A model generated the notes under the pieces. The model saw only the letters and a list, made by a program, of their open reading frames with translations. It made no database searches and had not been told where the DNA came from. Shown here in pieces: positions 1 to 7,510 of a DNA stretch of 9,170 nucleotides; the stretch's first letter is position 1; each line of letters begins with the position of its first letter. The DNA is from a bacterium. Its GTDB lineage: Bacteria > UBA3054. The stretch lies in contig JAFYIM010000154.1 of NCBI GenBank assembly GCA_017538635.1, forward strand, positions 1 through 9,170, in the 5' to 3' direction. A program made the translations under genes and the position numbers.

Positions 1-989
1 ATGATTATTCTAATGGCAACGGCATAACAAGACATATTCACTTTAATATCGATAGCGATAATACAGGGCATGAAACACCTGACTATCTTTTCGGAGAAAA
101 GAACGGATTTGATGATGACGATTTGTTGCCTTTGAAAATATCCCATTCTCCTAGCTGGATGAATGTTGATTATATTAGATTAAAAGTGGAAATGCCGAGT
201 CATTTGCGTTTATATACAAAAAACGCTTATCAATTATATAAGCCTATGGCAAATCCCGGGACAACGACAAATCTCTATTGTGGGATTGGTGATTTAAAGG
301 GTAAAATTTTTGACAAGTTCATATACTTGGAGGGAACGGCAATAGGCAACGGCAATATAAAGATAACCTATAGACGCCAATCTTCTTCCGGCGATGTTGA
401 AATTGCTAACTTTCGCTATCGATCCTGTGCCGATATACACGGAAGGCAACCTAATTATAACGAGAGAAGCTCGTTAAACAGTGGTTATCAAGCGCTCATC
501 GACTGCGAATATTCTGTTGTCGACGATTGGGCGGATGAGTATATGGAAGAACAAGACGGCAGTTATAACGCTCCTGCATATGCGGTAGATCCTTATGGCA
601 ATACCTTTGGACATCCTTTTATTGTTAGAGATGATTGTGTAATATACGGAGACAGCAATTGTCCTATTGCATTAGATCCTAACGGGAAATATTACACTTC
701 ATATTATACTTTTGGCGGAGCTTCGGATTTTTACACTGATGTGAGATGGCCAATAAATTTATATCCAACTGGTAATATAGGTGACAGTATCGTTTTGTTC
801 TACGGCGGATTATTAGCCGCAAGAAGATCCGACTCTGGTAACGGTAATATAGGGAATATGTTCATAATGAAATTGAATGATAGTTTTTTCTTGAATCATA
901 ACGGGAAAGACTTTTTGGATTACTACACTGAACATCCTATTAATTCTTATACCCCTGTTAAATACGCCCCAATATTAGAAGAGGAATAA
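1..989 (+). CDS. Large surface or secreted protein, C-terminal part (5' end outside window)
   Basis: The reading frame is open from the first complete codon at position 3 to TAA at 987-989, giving 328 visible residues, so the true start lies upstream. The TTG at 123 is only an internal codon. The visible part opens with an Asp/Asn-rich segment (HFNIDSDN at residues 13-20, then GFDDDDLLPLKI at 35-46). It continues as a predicted beta-rich region with LRLYTKN and FIYLEG motifs. From memory, this order (FNIDSDN, then DDL-P-L, then a short 'L-L/Y/W-T' strand, then 'YLEG') resembles a domain found in large extracellular proteins of planctomycete, verrucomicrobial and related bacteria, sometimes next to RHS repeats. 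The last 150 or so residues are rich in Tyr, Gly and Asn (for example YGDSNCPIALDP and SIVLFYGG) and match no family I know. The short motif GNGN or GNI recurs. Twelve bases separate it from the next gene, which suggests co-transcription. The DNA is the most AT-rich in the window. The function is unknown; adhesin or toxin-carrier roles are possible but unproven. Confidence 0.7.
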   Translation, partial: DYSNGNGITRHIHFNIDSDNTGHETPDYLFGEKNGFDDDDLLPLKISHSPSWMNVDYIRLKVEMPSHLRLYTKNAYQLYKPMANPGTTTNLYCGIGDLKGKIFDKFIYLEGTAIGNGNIKITYRRQSSSGDVEIANFRYRSCADIHGRQPNYNERSSLNSGYQALIDCEYSVVDDWADEYMEEQDGSYNAPAYAVDPYGNTFGHPFIVRDDCVIYGDSNCPIALDPNGKYYTSYYTFGGASDFYTDVRWPINLYPTGNIGDSIVLFYGGLLAARRSDSGNGNIGNMFIMKLNDSFFLNHNGKDFLDYYTEHPINSYTPVKYAPILEEE

Positions 990-990
990 A

Positions 991-994
991 GGAG
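991..994 (+). promoter_or_regulatory. Shine-Dalgarno site of the 312-residue secreted protein
   Basis: GGAG lies seven bases before the ATG at 1002 and directly follows the TAA of the preceding gene. It fixes the start of the second gene and shows that this organism uses canonical ribosome-binding sites in this block. Confidence 0.7.
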
Positions 995-1001
995 AACGAA
1001 A

Positions 1002-1061
1002 ATGAAAAAAATATTATTTGCTTGTTTTTGTCTGATTTGCGTAGGGGATATTTTAGCGGCA
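1002..1061 (+). other. Signal peptide of the 312-residue protein
   Basis: A lysine pair after the initiator is followed by the hydrophobic run ILFACFCLICV and a small-residue cleavage region ending in ILAA. Cleavage is predicted by eye after Ala20; Ala19 is the alternative. Confidence 0.65.
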
Positions 1062-1940
1062 GTTAGCAGCGAAGAATATCTAAACTTGCTCTACGATTCC
1101 TCCGCTCTTTATTTTGCCAAGCAAAACAAAGAACTGGAGATTCCTAAGGGAAAAATCGATATTTGGAATAGCGAAAGCAAAACTTTCAAAGCCATTCCGG
1201 TTTCTGAAGCGCTTCCGTTGATCATGACTCTGCTGGAAAGAGGCGAGATAACCAATCGCGTGGAAAGTTTAGGCGACGGGCAGACCTTTGAAAACAAGGC
1301 CCTTTCATTTGCCGACCGCAGAGCTTTTTTGCTGACGCAGCTTTGCTTCGGATTCGATTCTCTGGGAACGATAGCCTTCCCTTGGCTTAGCGGCAAAGGA
1401 AACGATTTGACCATTCCTTCCGCTCTGTTTCATTATTACTGGTGGTATGAAGGCAGGAAGTATATGCCAAACATTTGGGCGGAATGGTATGCTTGCTGGC
1501 AGGAAGAAAGCAAAAAAGAAGCACCTCGCGCATTGGTTTTGGATCAGCTTGCTAGTGAAATAACGGGGCTGGGATATCACGTTTTCCCATATCTGGCTTC
1601 CGCGCTTGAAAACGACAAAACTCTGGAAAAACTTGTGGAAGTGTACAAAACGCCCGGACGCGGGAACTGGAGATTCAGCGATTTTAACAAATGGTATACC
1701 GAGAACGGAGAAAAATTCTCTTTGCCGGAATGCGAGACATTAGATACCGCCAAGAAAAGATTTGATATTAATATTCTGCCAATTCAAGAATCAGTGATAG
1801 AGATGATGAACAAATGGCAAAGCAATGCGAAACGTTACTATGCCGAAAACACCAAAAACTCTAATTACTGGTACTATAAACTTAACGCCAAGGATGATAT
1901 TACAGAAGAGGATATTTTCCAGGCTAAATATGGAGAATAA
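1002..1940 (+). CDS. Secreted protein of unknown function, 312 residues
   Basis: The start is ATG with a GGAG site seven bases upstream. Residues 1-20 form a type I signal peptide: MKK, a hydrophobic core at about 4-14, and likely cleavage after LAA at residue 20. The mature protein should therefore be exported across the inner membrane. The cysteines at 9 and 13 sit inside the signal peptide and do not make a good lipobox. The rest looks mostly alpha-helical, with alternating leucine-rich helices (for example residues 68-80, 178-190 and 193-214) that loosely recall HEAT-type helical pairs. A striking aromatic cluster lies at 144-166 (YYWW, IWAEWYACW), and a second aromatic patch, YWYYK, lies near 289-293. 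I recognise no catalytic motif or named family. It stands 12 bases after the partial surface-protein gene and 4 bases before the GLUG-protein gene, so it is probably translated from the same mRNA and may work with one of them. A role as a periplasmic or surface partner is inference. Confidence 0.75.
   Translation: MKKILFACFCLICVGDILAAVSSEEYLNLLYDSSALYFAKQNKELEIPKGKIDIWNSESKTFKAIPVSEALPLIMTLLERGEITNRVESLGDGQTFENKALSFADRRAFLLTQLCFGFDSLGTIAFPWLSGKGNDLTIPSALFHYYWWYEGRKYMPNIWAEWYACWQEESKKEAPRALVLDQLASEITGLGYHVFPYLASALENDKTLEKLVEVYKTPGRGNWRFSDFNKWYTENGEKFSLPECETLDTAKKRFDINILPIQESVIEMMNKWQSNAKRYYAENTKNSNYWYYKLNAKDDITEEDIFQAKYGE
1932..1935 (+). promoter_or_regulatory. Shine-Dalgarno site of the GLUG/PEP-CTERM-like protein
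   Basis: GGAG inside the last codons of the upstream gene lies nine bases before ATG 1945. This supports 1945 over the in-frame ATG at 1930 and over the much earlier in-frame ATG at 1825, which lies deep in the upstream gene. Starting at 1945 also puts a clean signal peptide at the N-terminus. Confidence 0.65.
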
Positions 1941-1944
1941 GGAT

Positions 1945-2004
1945 ATGAAAAACCTTCTTTTAACCTGCTTGTTAGCTTTTGCTGCCAATTGTCTTTTTGC
2001 CGCC
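1945..2004 (+). other. Signal peptide of the GLUG protein
   Basis: MKN is followed by the leucine/alanine-rich core LLLTCLLAFAA and a cleavage site after FAA (residue 20), with the mature chain starting NEAIKPEG. It is a clear Sec-type signal. Confidence 0.75.
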
Positions 2005-4320
2005 AACGAGGCTATAAAGCCGGAAGGCGACGGCACCGCAGAGTCTCCTTACCTTTTGACCAAGGTTGAAAACTTGGTTTGGATGGGGGAAAATATTGCT
2101 GAATGCCAATCAAGTGTTTTCCGTTTGGAGAATGACATTGACGCAAGCGAAACAAAAACTTGGGAACCAGAATTCCTTGCTATTGGCAATTCCGGACGTT
2201 CTTCTGATGGAAAAGAACACAGTTTTTGCGGCGTGCTGGACGGACAGAATTTTTCCATAAAAAGTTTGCATTCTCAGAGAGGCTGCGCTCTATTTGAAAA
2301 ACTATCAGGCGCTGAGATCAAAAATGTCTTCTTGGAAGATATTTCCATGGGGAATGATTTGTCTTACTACAACGGCAGTACTATGGTAGGAGGAGCGTTG
2401 GCAGCATATGCTTCCGCCAGTGTGATAACTAATATCCAAGTAAGCGGAATCATACATGGATACAGTGATGTCGGCGGTATAGTCGCCGAAGCTAGAAAAA
2501 CAAAAATCATAAATTGCTCTTTCGTTGGGATAATCAAAGCATCTCACAGTGGTGGCGGAATAGTTGGACTGTGCATTTATGATAGCGAACAGAACGATCA
2601 TAACTACATAATCAACTGCAAAGCCTCGGGCTACATAGAGAAAAAATTGTACTTTAAAAATTCTGAAACTTATATCGGCGGAATCTGTGGACGTAATTAT
2701 GGCAAAACTTATATTCGGTACTGCCACGCTGATATGAAAGTTAAATCAGACGGCTATATTGGTGGCATTTGCGCAAACGCCATTGAAAACATCTACAAAG
2801 AATACGGCCAGGCAACAACAAACGACTATGGCATAATGCAATGTTATTCCACTTCCAGCGCTGATATGACATTGAATCCAACTGTCGGCGGTATTTGCGC
2901 TTTGACAACTAACACTTGTGTTTGTTTCAGTTCTTATTATGATTTTGATCTCATGAAAGGAACCGAATTTGGAGCGGGCGTATCGTCTGAGGATATCAAA
3001 AAGCAAGCAACTTTTAGGAACTGGGATTTTGACACTGTTTGGTCAATTCAGGAAGGCGAAACAACACCATATTGGAAATTCCTAGGCGAAAACACTTATA
3101 AAGTGTATGTTCCCGCCTGTGCCTTTGGCGAAATCACGCTTGAACCCAACAAAACAAATTATCTTTATGGCGAAAATTTGCTTGTCAAAGCAACGCCTGA
3201 CGAACCGCAGAAAACCACCTTCGTTAGTTTTAAGAGAGACCTGACGGATACAGCGGAAGAAGTCTCAGTAGCGGTAACAAAAGATCTCGTTATTGAAGGC
3301 GATTTTGCTAAATTCTTGTCCGAGCCCGATGAGTTGGACAACATCGGATTTGATTCCGAATATCCTTTGAACGGACATTATCTTCAGACTTGCGACTTTG
3401 ATATGAGCGAAACGCCCATGAAGAATCCTATAGGTTTCTTCAGCAACCGCTACAGAATAGATCCCTCCTACCTTCAGCATCCTTTCTCCGGAGTTTATGA
3501 CGGGCAAAATTACACTATTAAAAATCTGTATCTTGGCTGGCGTTCGACTAATAATTATGTTTTTATTCATTCCAGTTTGTTCGGGTATGTTGACGGGGGA
3601 ACAATTTGCAATTTATCCTTGGAAGATGCTGAAATTGATCTTAAAATAAGTGTTAAACTTGGTTTTCTTTCGGGTATGACCTGTTATTCTTCCATATACA
3701 ATTGTCACGTGAGGTCTGATTGTTATATGTCATATTGTGATCACTCCGGAGGCTTATGTTATGAGCTAATAAATTCCACAATGGACAAATGTAGCTTTAA
3801 CGGAAACATTCCAACTGATCTTACGTATAATTATGCAGGATTGGTTGGTTATATGGACGAAAGCGTTATTAGCGAATCATGCGTTGAGATGTATAACACT
3901 TCGGATCATCCTGAATTGATGATTGCCGGTTTGGCTTATTACAGTTATAATTCTCTTTTGGTAAATTGCTACGCGAAAGGATCTTTCAGATACGCTTTGG
4001 TGGCTAACGACCTCAATGATAGTTTACCGGTGATTTCCAATTGCTACGCCGATGTGGAAACCGAAACCAGTTATCTTGGCAAAGGGCAGTATAAAAACTC
4101 GTATTTCAATTCAAACAGCGTAGAACGAGTTGAGGGCGTGACCGGCTTCATCAGCCCTGAAGAGATGAAGCAGCAGGAAACCTATGTCGGCTGGGATTTC
4201 GATGAGATCTGGGATATCGATGAAGGCGTAGGAACGCCGTATTTCAGATACGCCCTGCCTGAGCCGGTTGGGATGTTTGCTTTGCTCTTGCTCGCTTTGA
4301 TGGCGGTGAGAAAGCGGTGA
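1945..4320 (+). CDS. Secreted GLUG-repeat beta-solenoid protein with PEP-CTERM-like sorting tag
   Basis: This 791-residue protein starts at ATG 1945, four bases after the previous stop. Residues 1-20 are a signal peptide (likely cleaved after FAA). Module one (about 31-379) begins GDGTAESPYLL, has F-x-GVLDGQNFSIK at 94-106, several GLUG-like turns (VGGIV at 176-180, IGGIC at 244-248, IGGIC at 272-276, VGGIC at 314-318), and closes with NWDFDTVW-I-EG-TTPYW at 359-377. Residues 385-454 resemble a divergent InlB B-repeat (strand-rich, Y--GE-LLVKATPDEP, ending in EGDF). Module two (about 460-768) repeats the plan: F-x-GVYDGQNYTIK at 514-526 and GWDFDEIW-IDEG-GTPYF at 749-767. The C-terminus is LPEP (771-774), a 14-residue hydrophobic segment and RKR, as in PEP-CTERM proteins handled by an exosortase. 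GLUG proteins are typically adhesin-like and exported; no enzyme motif is visible. Twenty-five cysteines follow the signal peptide, many in repeated NC motifs. It is probably the last gene of the left operon, since a terminator follows. Ligand and function are unknown. Confidence 0.85.
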   Translation: MKNLLLTCLLAFAANCLFAANEAIKPEGDGTAESPYLLTKVENLVWMGENIAECQSSVFRLENDIDASETKTWEPEFLAIGNSGRSSDGKEHSFCGVLDGQNFSIKSLHSQRGCALFEKLSGAEIKNVFLEDISMGNDLSYYNGSTMVGGALAAYASASVITNIQVSGIIHGYSDVGGIVAEARKTKIINCSFVGIIKASHSGGGIVGLCIYDSEQNDHNYIINCKASGYIEKKLYFKNSETYIGGICGRNYGKTYIRYCHADMKVKSDGYIGGICANAIENIYKEYGQATTNDYGIMQCYSTSSADMTLNPTVGGICALTTNTCVCFSSYYDFDLMKGTEFGAGVSSEDIKKQATFRNWDFDTVWSIQEGETTPYWKFLGENTYKVYVPACAFGEITLEPNKTNYLYGENLLVKATPDEPQKTTFVSFKRDLTDTAEEVSVAVTKDLVIEGDFAKFLSEPDELDNIGFDSEYPLNGHYLQTCDFDMSETPMKNPIGFFSNRYRIDPSYLQHPFSGVYDGQNYTIKNLYLGWRSTNNYVFIHSSLFGYVDGGTICNLSLEDAEIDLKISVKLGFLSGMTCYSSIYNCHVRSDCYMSYCDHSGGLCYELINSTMDKCSFNGNIPTDLTYNYAGLVGYMDESVISESCVEMYNTSDHPELMIAGLAYYSYNSLLVNCYAKGSFRYALVANDLNDSLPVISNCYADVETETSYLGKGQYKNSYFNSNSVERVEGVTGFISPEEMKQQETYVGWDFDEIWDIDEGVGTPYFRYALPEPVGMFALLLLALMAVRKR
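2035..3081 (+). repeat. GLUG protein module one (protein-level duplication)
   Basis: Residues 31-379 share an opening motif (GV-DGQN--IK-L) and a closing motif (WDFD--W-I-EG--TPY) with residues 460-768. The similarity is clear in protein but eroded in DNA, so the duplication is old. The GLUG-like repeats with N-C pairs lie between the two motifs. Confidence 0.65.
3097..3306 (+). other. InlB-B-repeat-like linker domain
   Basis: Residues 385-454 separate the two GLUG modules. The pattern (GEITLEPNKTNYLYGE, then LLVKATPDEPQ, FVSFKRD, and V-V--DL-IEGDF) follows the layout of divergent InlB B-repeats found in surface proteins. Assignment is by eye and is tentative. Confidence 0.45.
3322..4248 (+). 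repeat. GLUG protein module two (protein-level duplication)
   Basis: Residues 460-768 form the second copy of the module. Its GLUG turns are more degenerate (SGGLCY, YAGLVGYM, IAGLAYY), but the end motifs match module one closely. It is about 40 residues shorter than the first copy. Confidence 0.65.
4255..4317 (+). other. PEP-CTERM-like C-terminal sorting signal
   Basis: Residues 771-791 read LPEP, then VGMFALLLLALMAV, then RKR. The Pro-Glu-Pro triplet, the single membrane-length helix and the basic end are the three parts of a PEP-CTERM tag. In known systems this is recognised by an exosortase that processes and anchors or releases the protein. No exosortase gene is in the window. Confidence 0.75.
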
Positions 4321-4345
4321 ACTGAAGTTTTTAACTGACAAATTG

Positions 4346-4384
4346 AGGAGCCCCCGCACGGAGGCTCCTTTTTCTTTTTTTATT
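4346..4384 (+). terminator. Rho-independent terminator after the left operon
   Basis: AGGAGCC at 4346-4352 pairs with GGCTCCT at 4363-4369, with two further G-C pairs above one mismatch and a GCAC loop. A long T-rich tract runs from 4369 to 4384. It lies 25 bases after the stop of the GLUG gene. Read on the - strand the hairpin is followed only by CAATTTG, so it should act mainly on + strand transcripts, although it may also slow transcripts leaving carB. The rest of the 4321-4413 gap shows nothing else. Confidence 0.85.
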
Positions 4385-4413
4385 TTACGGTCGCGAAAAC
4401 GATTGAGGCTTTC

Positions 4414-7400
4414 CTAGAGATTTCGGACTGGGATGTCGGCTTGGCCGAGTTCTCGTTCAAGGGCGGCGACAGCGTAGCGGAGGCCGTCGATGGTGGTGGT
4501 GACCGGGACACCGGCGGCTACAGCCTCGGCTCTGATCCTGAAGTGGTCGTCAGCGGGCTCCATGCCTGATTCCGAAGTGTTGACGACCCAGCCTATCTCT
4601 CTTTCCCTGATGTAGTCGATGGCGTTGGGGCGGCCTTTGGAGACGCGGTAAACGCCGGTACTCTTGATGCCGTGGTTCCAGAAGCAGGTGGAGGTGCCAA
4701 GAGTGGAATAGATGAAGAAACCCATATCGACTAATTTTTGCACCAGGGGGATAGCGTCCAATTTGTCCTCGTCTTTTAAGGAGACGAAGATCTTGCCGCT
4801 TTTGGGGAGCGGACTGCCGGCGGCTTGCTGGCTCTTGTAGTAGGCTTCCATAGGATCATGACCCAAGGCCATCACTTCGCCGGTGGAGCGCATCTCGGGG
4901 GTAAGGTCGATGGCGGCGCCTCTGAATTTTATGAAGGGGAAGACGGCTTCCTTTACGCAGTAGCATTTGGGGGCTTTTTCTTCCGTGAAGCCGAGGTCTT
5001 TAAGTTTGTAGCCTACCATGCAGAGCGCGGCGTAGCCGGCTAAGGGTACGCCTATGGCCTTGCTGACGAAGGGCACGGTGCGGGAGGCTCTGGGGTTCAC
5101 CTCGATCATCCAGAGCTCGTCGTTTTTCACGGCCAGCTGAAGGTTCATTAGCCCTACGACTCTCAAGCGCTTGGCGAAGATCTCGGCGTAGCGCCTGATC
5201 TCGCTTATGACTTGCGGCTTTAAGGAGACGGGCGGCGTGATGGCCGCGGCGTCGCCGGAATGGCAGCCCGCGGCTTCCACGTGCTCAAGGATAGCGCCTA
5301 TTACGACGGTGTCGCCGTCGGAGATGCAGTCCACGTCAAGCTCCACGGCGTTCTCCAAGAATTTATCGATGAGGATGGAGTTGCCTTCGGAGGCGGCGAC
5401 CGCCTCCCCTACGTAGCGGTCGAGTTCTTTGGCGTTGGAGACGATGGCCATGCCGCGGCCGCCCAAAACGAAGCTGGGACGGACCAGGACGGGATAGCCT
5501 ATCTCCTCGGCTATCTTGGCGGCGTCTTTTACGCTGTGAGCGATGCCGCTGACAGGCTGCTTCATGCCGACGTCGCTGACAAGCTGTTTGAAGAAGTCCC
5601 TGTCCTCCGCCAAGGCGATGTCTTCCGGCGTGGTGCCGACGATCGTTGCGCCGGCGGCTTTCAGCCTGGCGGCGAGGTTAAGGGGCGTCTGTCCGCCGTA
5701 CTGGACGATGATGCCGTCGCAATTCTCCTTCTCATAGACCTCCATGACGTCCTCGAAGGTCAGAGGCTCGAAGTAGAGCTTGTCGGAAGTGTCGTAGTCG
5801 GTGGAGACGGTCTCCGGGTTGGAGTTCTGCATGATGACTTCGAAGCCCTTTTCTTTCAGGGCGAAGGCCGCGTGGCAGCAGCACCAGTCGAACTCTATCC
5901 CCTGGCCGATGCGGTTGGGACCGCCGCCCAGGACCATGATGCGTTTCTTGGTCTTTTTTATGGGCTGTTCCTGCTGCTTTTCAAAGGAATAGTAGGAGTA
6001 GTAGTAGGGCGTCTTGGCTTCAAATTCGCCGGCGCAGGTGTCAACGGCGCCGAAGACGGGATGGATATTGAGCGCTTTTCTTTTCGCTCTGATATCCGCT
6101 TCTTCCGCCTTTAATTCATGGGCGATCTCTTTGTCGGAAAAGCCCATGACTTTCGCCTGGAGAAGAACGTCCTCGGGAATGGTGTCGAGGGTGAAACTTG
6201 CGAGGAATTCCCGGAAAGCTTTGAGCTCTTTCAGCTCGTTTTTGAACCAGGGGTCGTAGGTTTCTTCGTCGTGGTAAGCAAGAGGCGCTTCCAGAGAACG
6301 GACGGCCTTGAGGTAGGCCTGCTTGAAAGTCTTGCCGATGGCCATGACTTCGCCCACCGAGTGCATCTGGGTGCCGAGCTTCGTTTCAGCGCCGGGGAAT
6401 TTCTCGAAAGTGAAGCGCGGGATCTTTACGACGCAGTAATCCAGGGCCGGCTCAAAGCAGGCGGGCGTTTTCTCCGTAATGTCGTTCCTTAATTCGTCAA
6501 GCGTGTAGCCGACAGCTAAGAGCGCGGCGATCTTGGCGATGGGGAAACCGGTGGCCTTGGAGGCCAGGGCGGAGCTGCGGCTCACCCTGGGGTTCATCTC
6601 GATGATAACTCTCCTTCCGTTCCTGGGATCAACAGCCCACTGGACGTTCGAACCGCCGGTGGCGATGCCGATCTTTTCCAGGACTCTGATGGAGTCGTCG
6701 CGCATCTCCTGGTATTCCCTGTCGGTCAAAGTTATGGCCGGCGCTACGGTGATGGAGTCGCCGGTGTGCACGCCCATGGGGTCAAGGTTCTCGATGGAGC
6801 AGACGATGACCGCGTTGCCGGCCTTGTCGCGCATGACTTCCATCTCATATTCTTTCCAGCCGATCAAGGATTCCTCTATCAGCACTTCGCTTTTAAGGGA
6901 AGCGTCCAGGCCGGCTCCGGCGATTTCCAAAAGCTCCTTTTCGTCGTGGGCGATGCCGCCGCCGGTGCCGCCCAGGGTGAAGGCCGGCCTTATGATAAGA
7001 GGCCAGGTGCCGATCTCTTTGGCGACCGCTTTCACCTCTTCCAGATCGTGGGCACAGCCGCTCTTCGGCATGTCGAGGTCAAGTTCCTGCATGGCCTTTT
7101 TAAAGAGATCCCTGTCCTCCGCACGGTCGATGGCCTTGTCGTCGGCGCCGATCATTTCAACTTTGTATTTTTTCAGGACGCCAGATCTGGCCAATTCCAT
7201 GGCCAGGTTCAAAGCGGTCTGTCCGCCGAGCGTGGGAAGCAGGGCGTCCGGTCTTTCCTTTTCTATGATCTTCTCGACGTACTCGGGAAGCAGGGGCTCT
7301 ATGTAAACTTTGTCGGCTTCTTCTTTATTCCTTTTGAAAGCGTCCGTCATGACCGTGGCGGGATTGGAGTTCACAAGGATGACTTGGTATCCTTCCCTCT

Positions 7401-7509
7401 TCAGGACTTTGACGGCCTGCACTCCGGAATAGTCGAATTCGCAGCCCTGGCCTATTATGATAGGGCCGGCGCCCAAAAGCAAAATCTTCTTTATGTCTTT
7501 TCTCTTCAT
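4414..7509 (-). CDS. carB: Carbamoyl-phosphate synthase large subunit
   Basis: CarB makes carbamoyl phosphate from bicarbonate, two ATP and ammonia passed from CarA, in the cytoplasm, for pyrimidine and arginine synthesis. The 1031-residue protein is complete; the E. coli enzyme is slightly longer at 1073. The two homologous halves are visible. The first has [10 protein letters not shown] at 13-22, an ATP-grasp loop [14 protein letters not shown] at 172-185 and metal ligands in EMNPR at 304-308. The second has [14 protein letters not shown] at 528-541, [11 protein letters not shown] at 676-686 and EVNPR at 803-807. The oligomerisation region lies between them, and the MGS-like allosteric domain covers about 906-1031. 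The ATG follows the carA stop with one base between (TGA-G-ATG), and GGGA in the end of carA is a weak ribosome site, so translation is probably coupled. In the allosteric domain, two positions near the E. coli UMP site differ (VYRVSKGRP and NTSESG), so effector control may differ. Identification is secure. Confidence 0.98.
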   Translation of the reverse strand: MKRKDIKKILLLGAGPIIIGQGCEFDYSGVQAVKVLKREGYQVILVNSNPATVMTDAFKRNKEEADKVYIEPLLPEYVEKIIEKERPDALLPTLGGQTALNLAMELARSGVLKKYKVEMIGADDKAIDRAEDRDLFKKAMQELDLDMPKSGCAHDLEEVKAVAKEIGTWPLIIRPAFTLGGTGGGIAHDEKELLEIAGAGLDASLKSEVLIEESLIGWKEYEMEVMRDKAGNAVIVCSIENLDPMGVHTGDSITVAPAITLTDREYQEMRDDSIRVLEKIGIATGGSNVQWAVDPRNGRRVIIEMNPRVSRSSALASKATGFPIAKIAALLAVGYTLDELRNDITEKTPACFEPALDYCVVKIPRFTFEKFPGAETKLGTQMHSVGEVMAIGKTFKQAYLKAVRSLEAPLAYHDEETYDPWFKNELKELKAFREFLASFTLDTIPEDVLLQAKVMGFSDKEIAHELKAEEADIRAKRKALNIHPVFGAVDTCAGEFEAKTPYYYSYYSFEKQQEQPIKKTKKRIMVLGGGPNRIGQGIEFDWCCCHAAFALKEKGFEVIMQNSNPETVSTDYDTSDKLYFEPLTFEDVMEVYEKENCDGIIVQYGGQTPLNLAARLKAAGATIVGTTPEDIALAEDRDFFKQLVSDVGMKQPVSGIAHSVKDAAKIAEEIGYPVLVRPSFVLGGRGMAIVSNAKELDRYVGEAVAASEGNSILIDKFLENAVELDVDCISDGDTVVIGAILEHVEAAGCHSGDAAAITPPVSLKPQVISEIRRYAEIFAKRLRVVGLMNLQLAVKNDELWMIEVNPRASRTVPFVSKAIGVPLAGYAALCMVGYKLKDLGFTEEKAPKCYCVKEAVFPFIKFRGAAIDLTPEMRSTGEVMALGHDPMEAYYKSQQAAGSPLPKSGKIFVSLKDEDKLDAIPLVQKLVDMGFFIYSTLGTSTCFWNHGIKSTGVYRVSKGRPNAIDYIREREIGWVVNTSESGMEPADDHFRIRAEAVAAGVPVTTTIDGLRYAVAALERELGQADIPVRNL

Positions 7510-7510
7510 C

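Noticed and set aside
123..125. TTG at 123 as the start of the first gene
   Set aside because: The frame is open to the window edge and the upstream codons encode the Asp/Asn-rich motif that continues into the domain, so the gene is simply cut.
1825..1944. Longer N-terminus for the GLUG protein from the in-frame ATG at 1825
   Set aside because: It would overlap the upstream gene by over 100 bases and bury the signal peptide; ATG 1945 has a GGAG site and gives a clean export signal.
2305..3570. Antisense open frames within the GLUG gene (2305-2727, 2746-3006, 3265-3570)
   Set aside because: They are short, lack ribosome-binding sites and overlap a gene with clear signal peptide, repeats and sorting tag.
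5990..6010. Tyr-rich codon run (YYYSYYSF) in carB as a possible repeat expansion
   Set aside because: A short Tyr-rich stretch is normal at this place in CarB, just before the second half of the protein.
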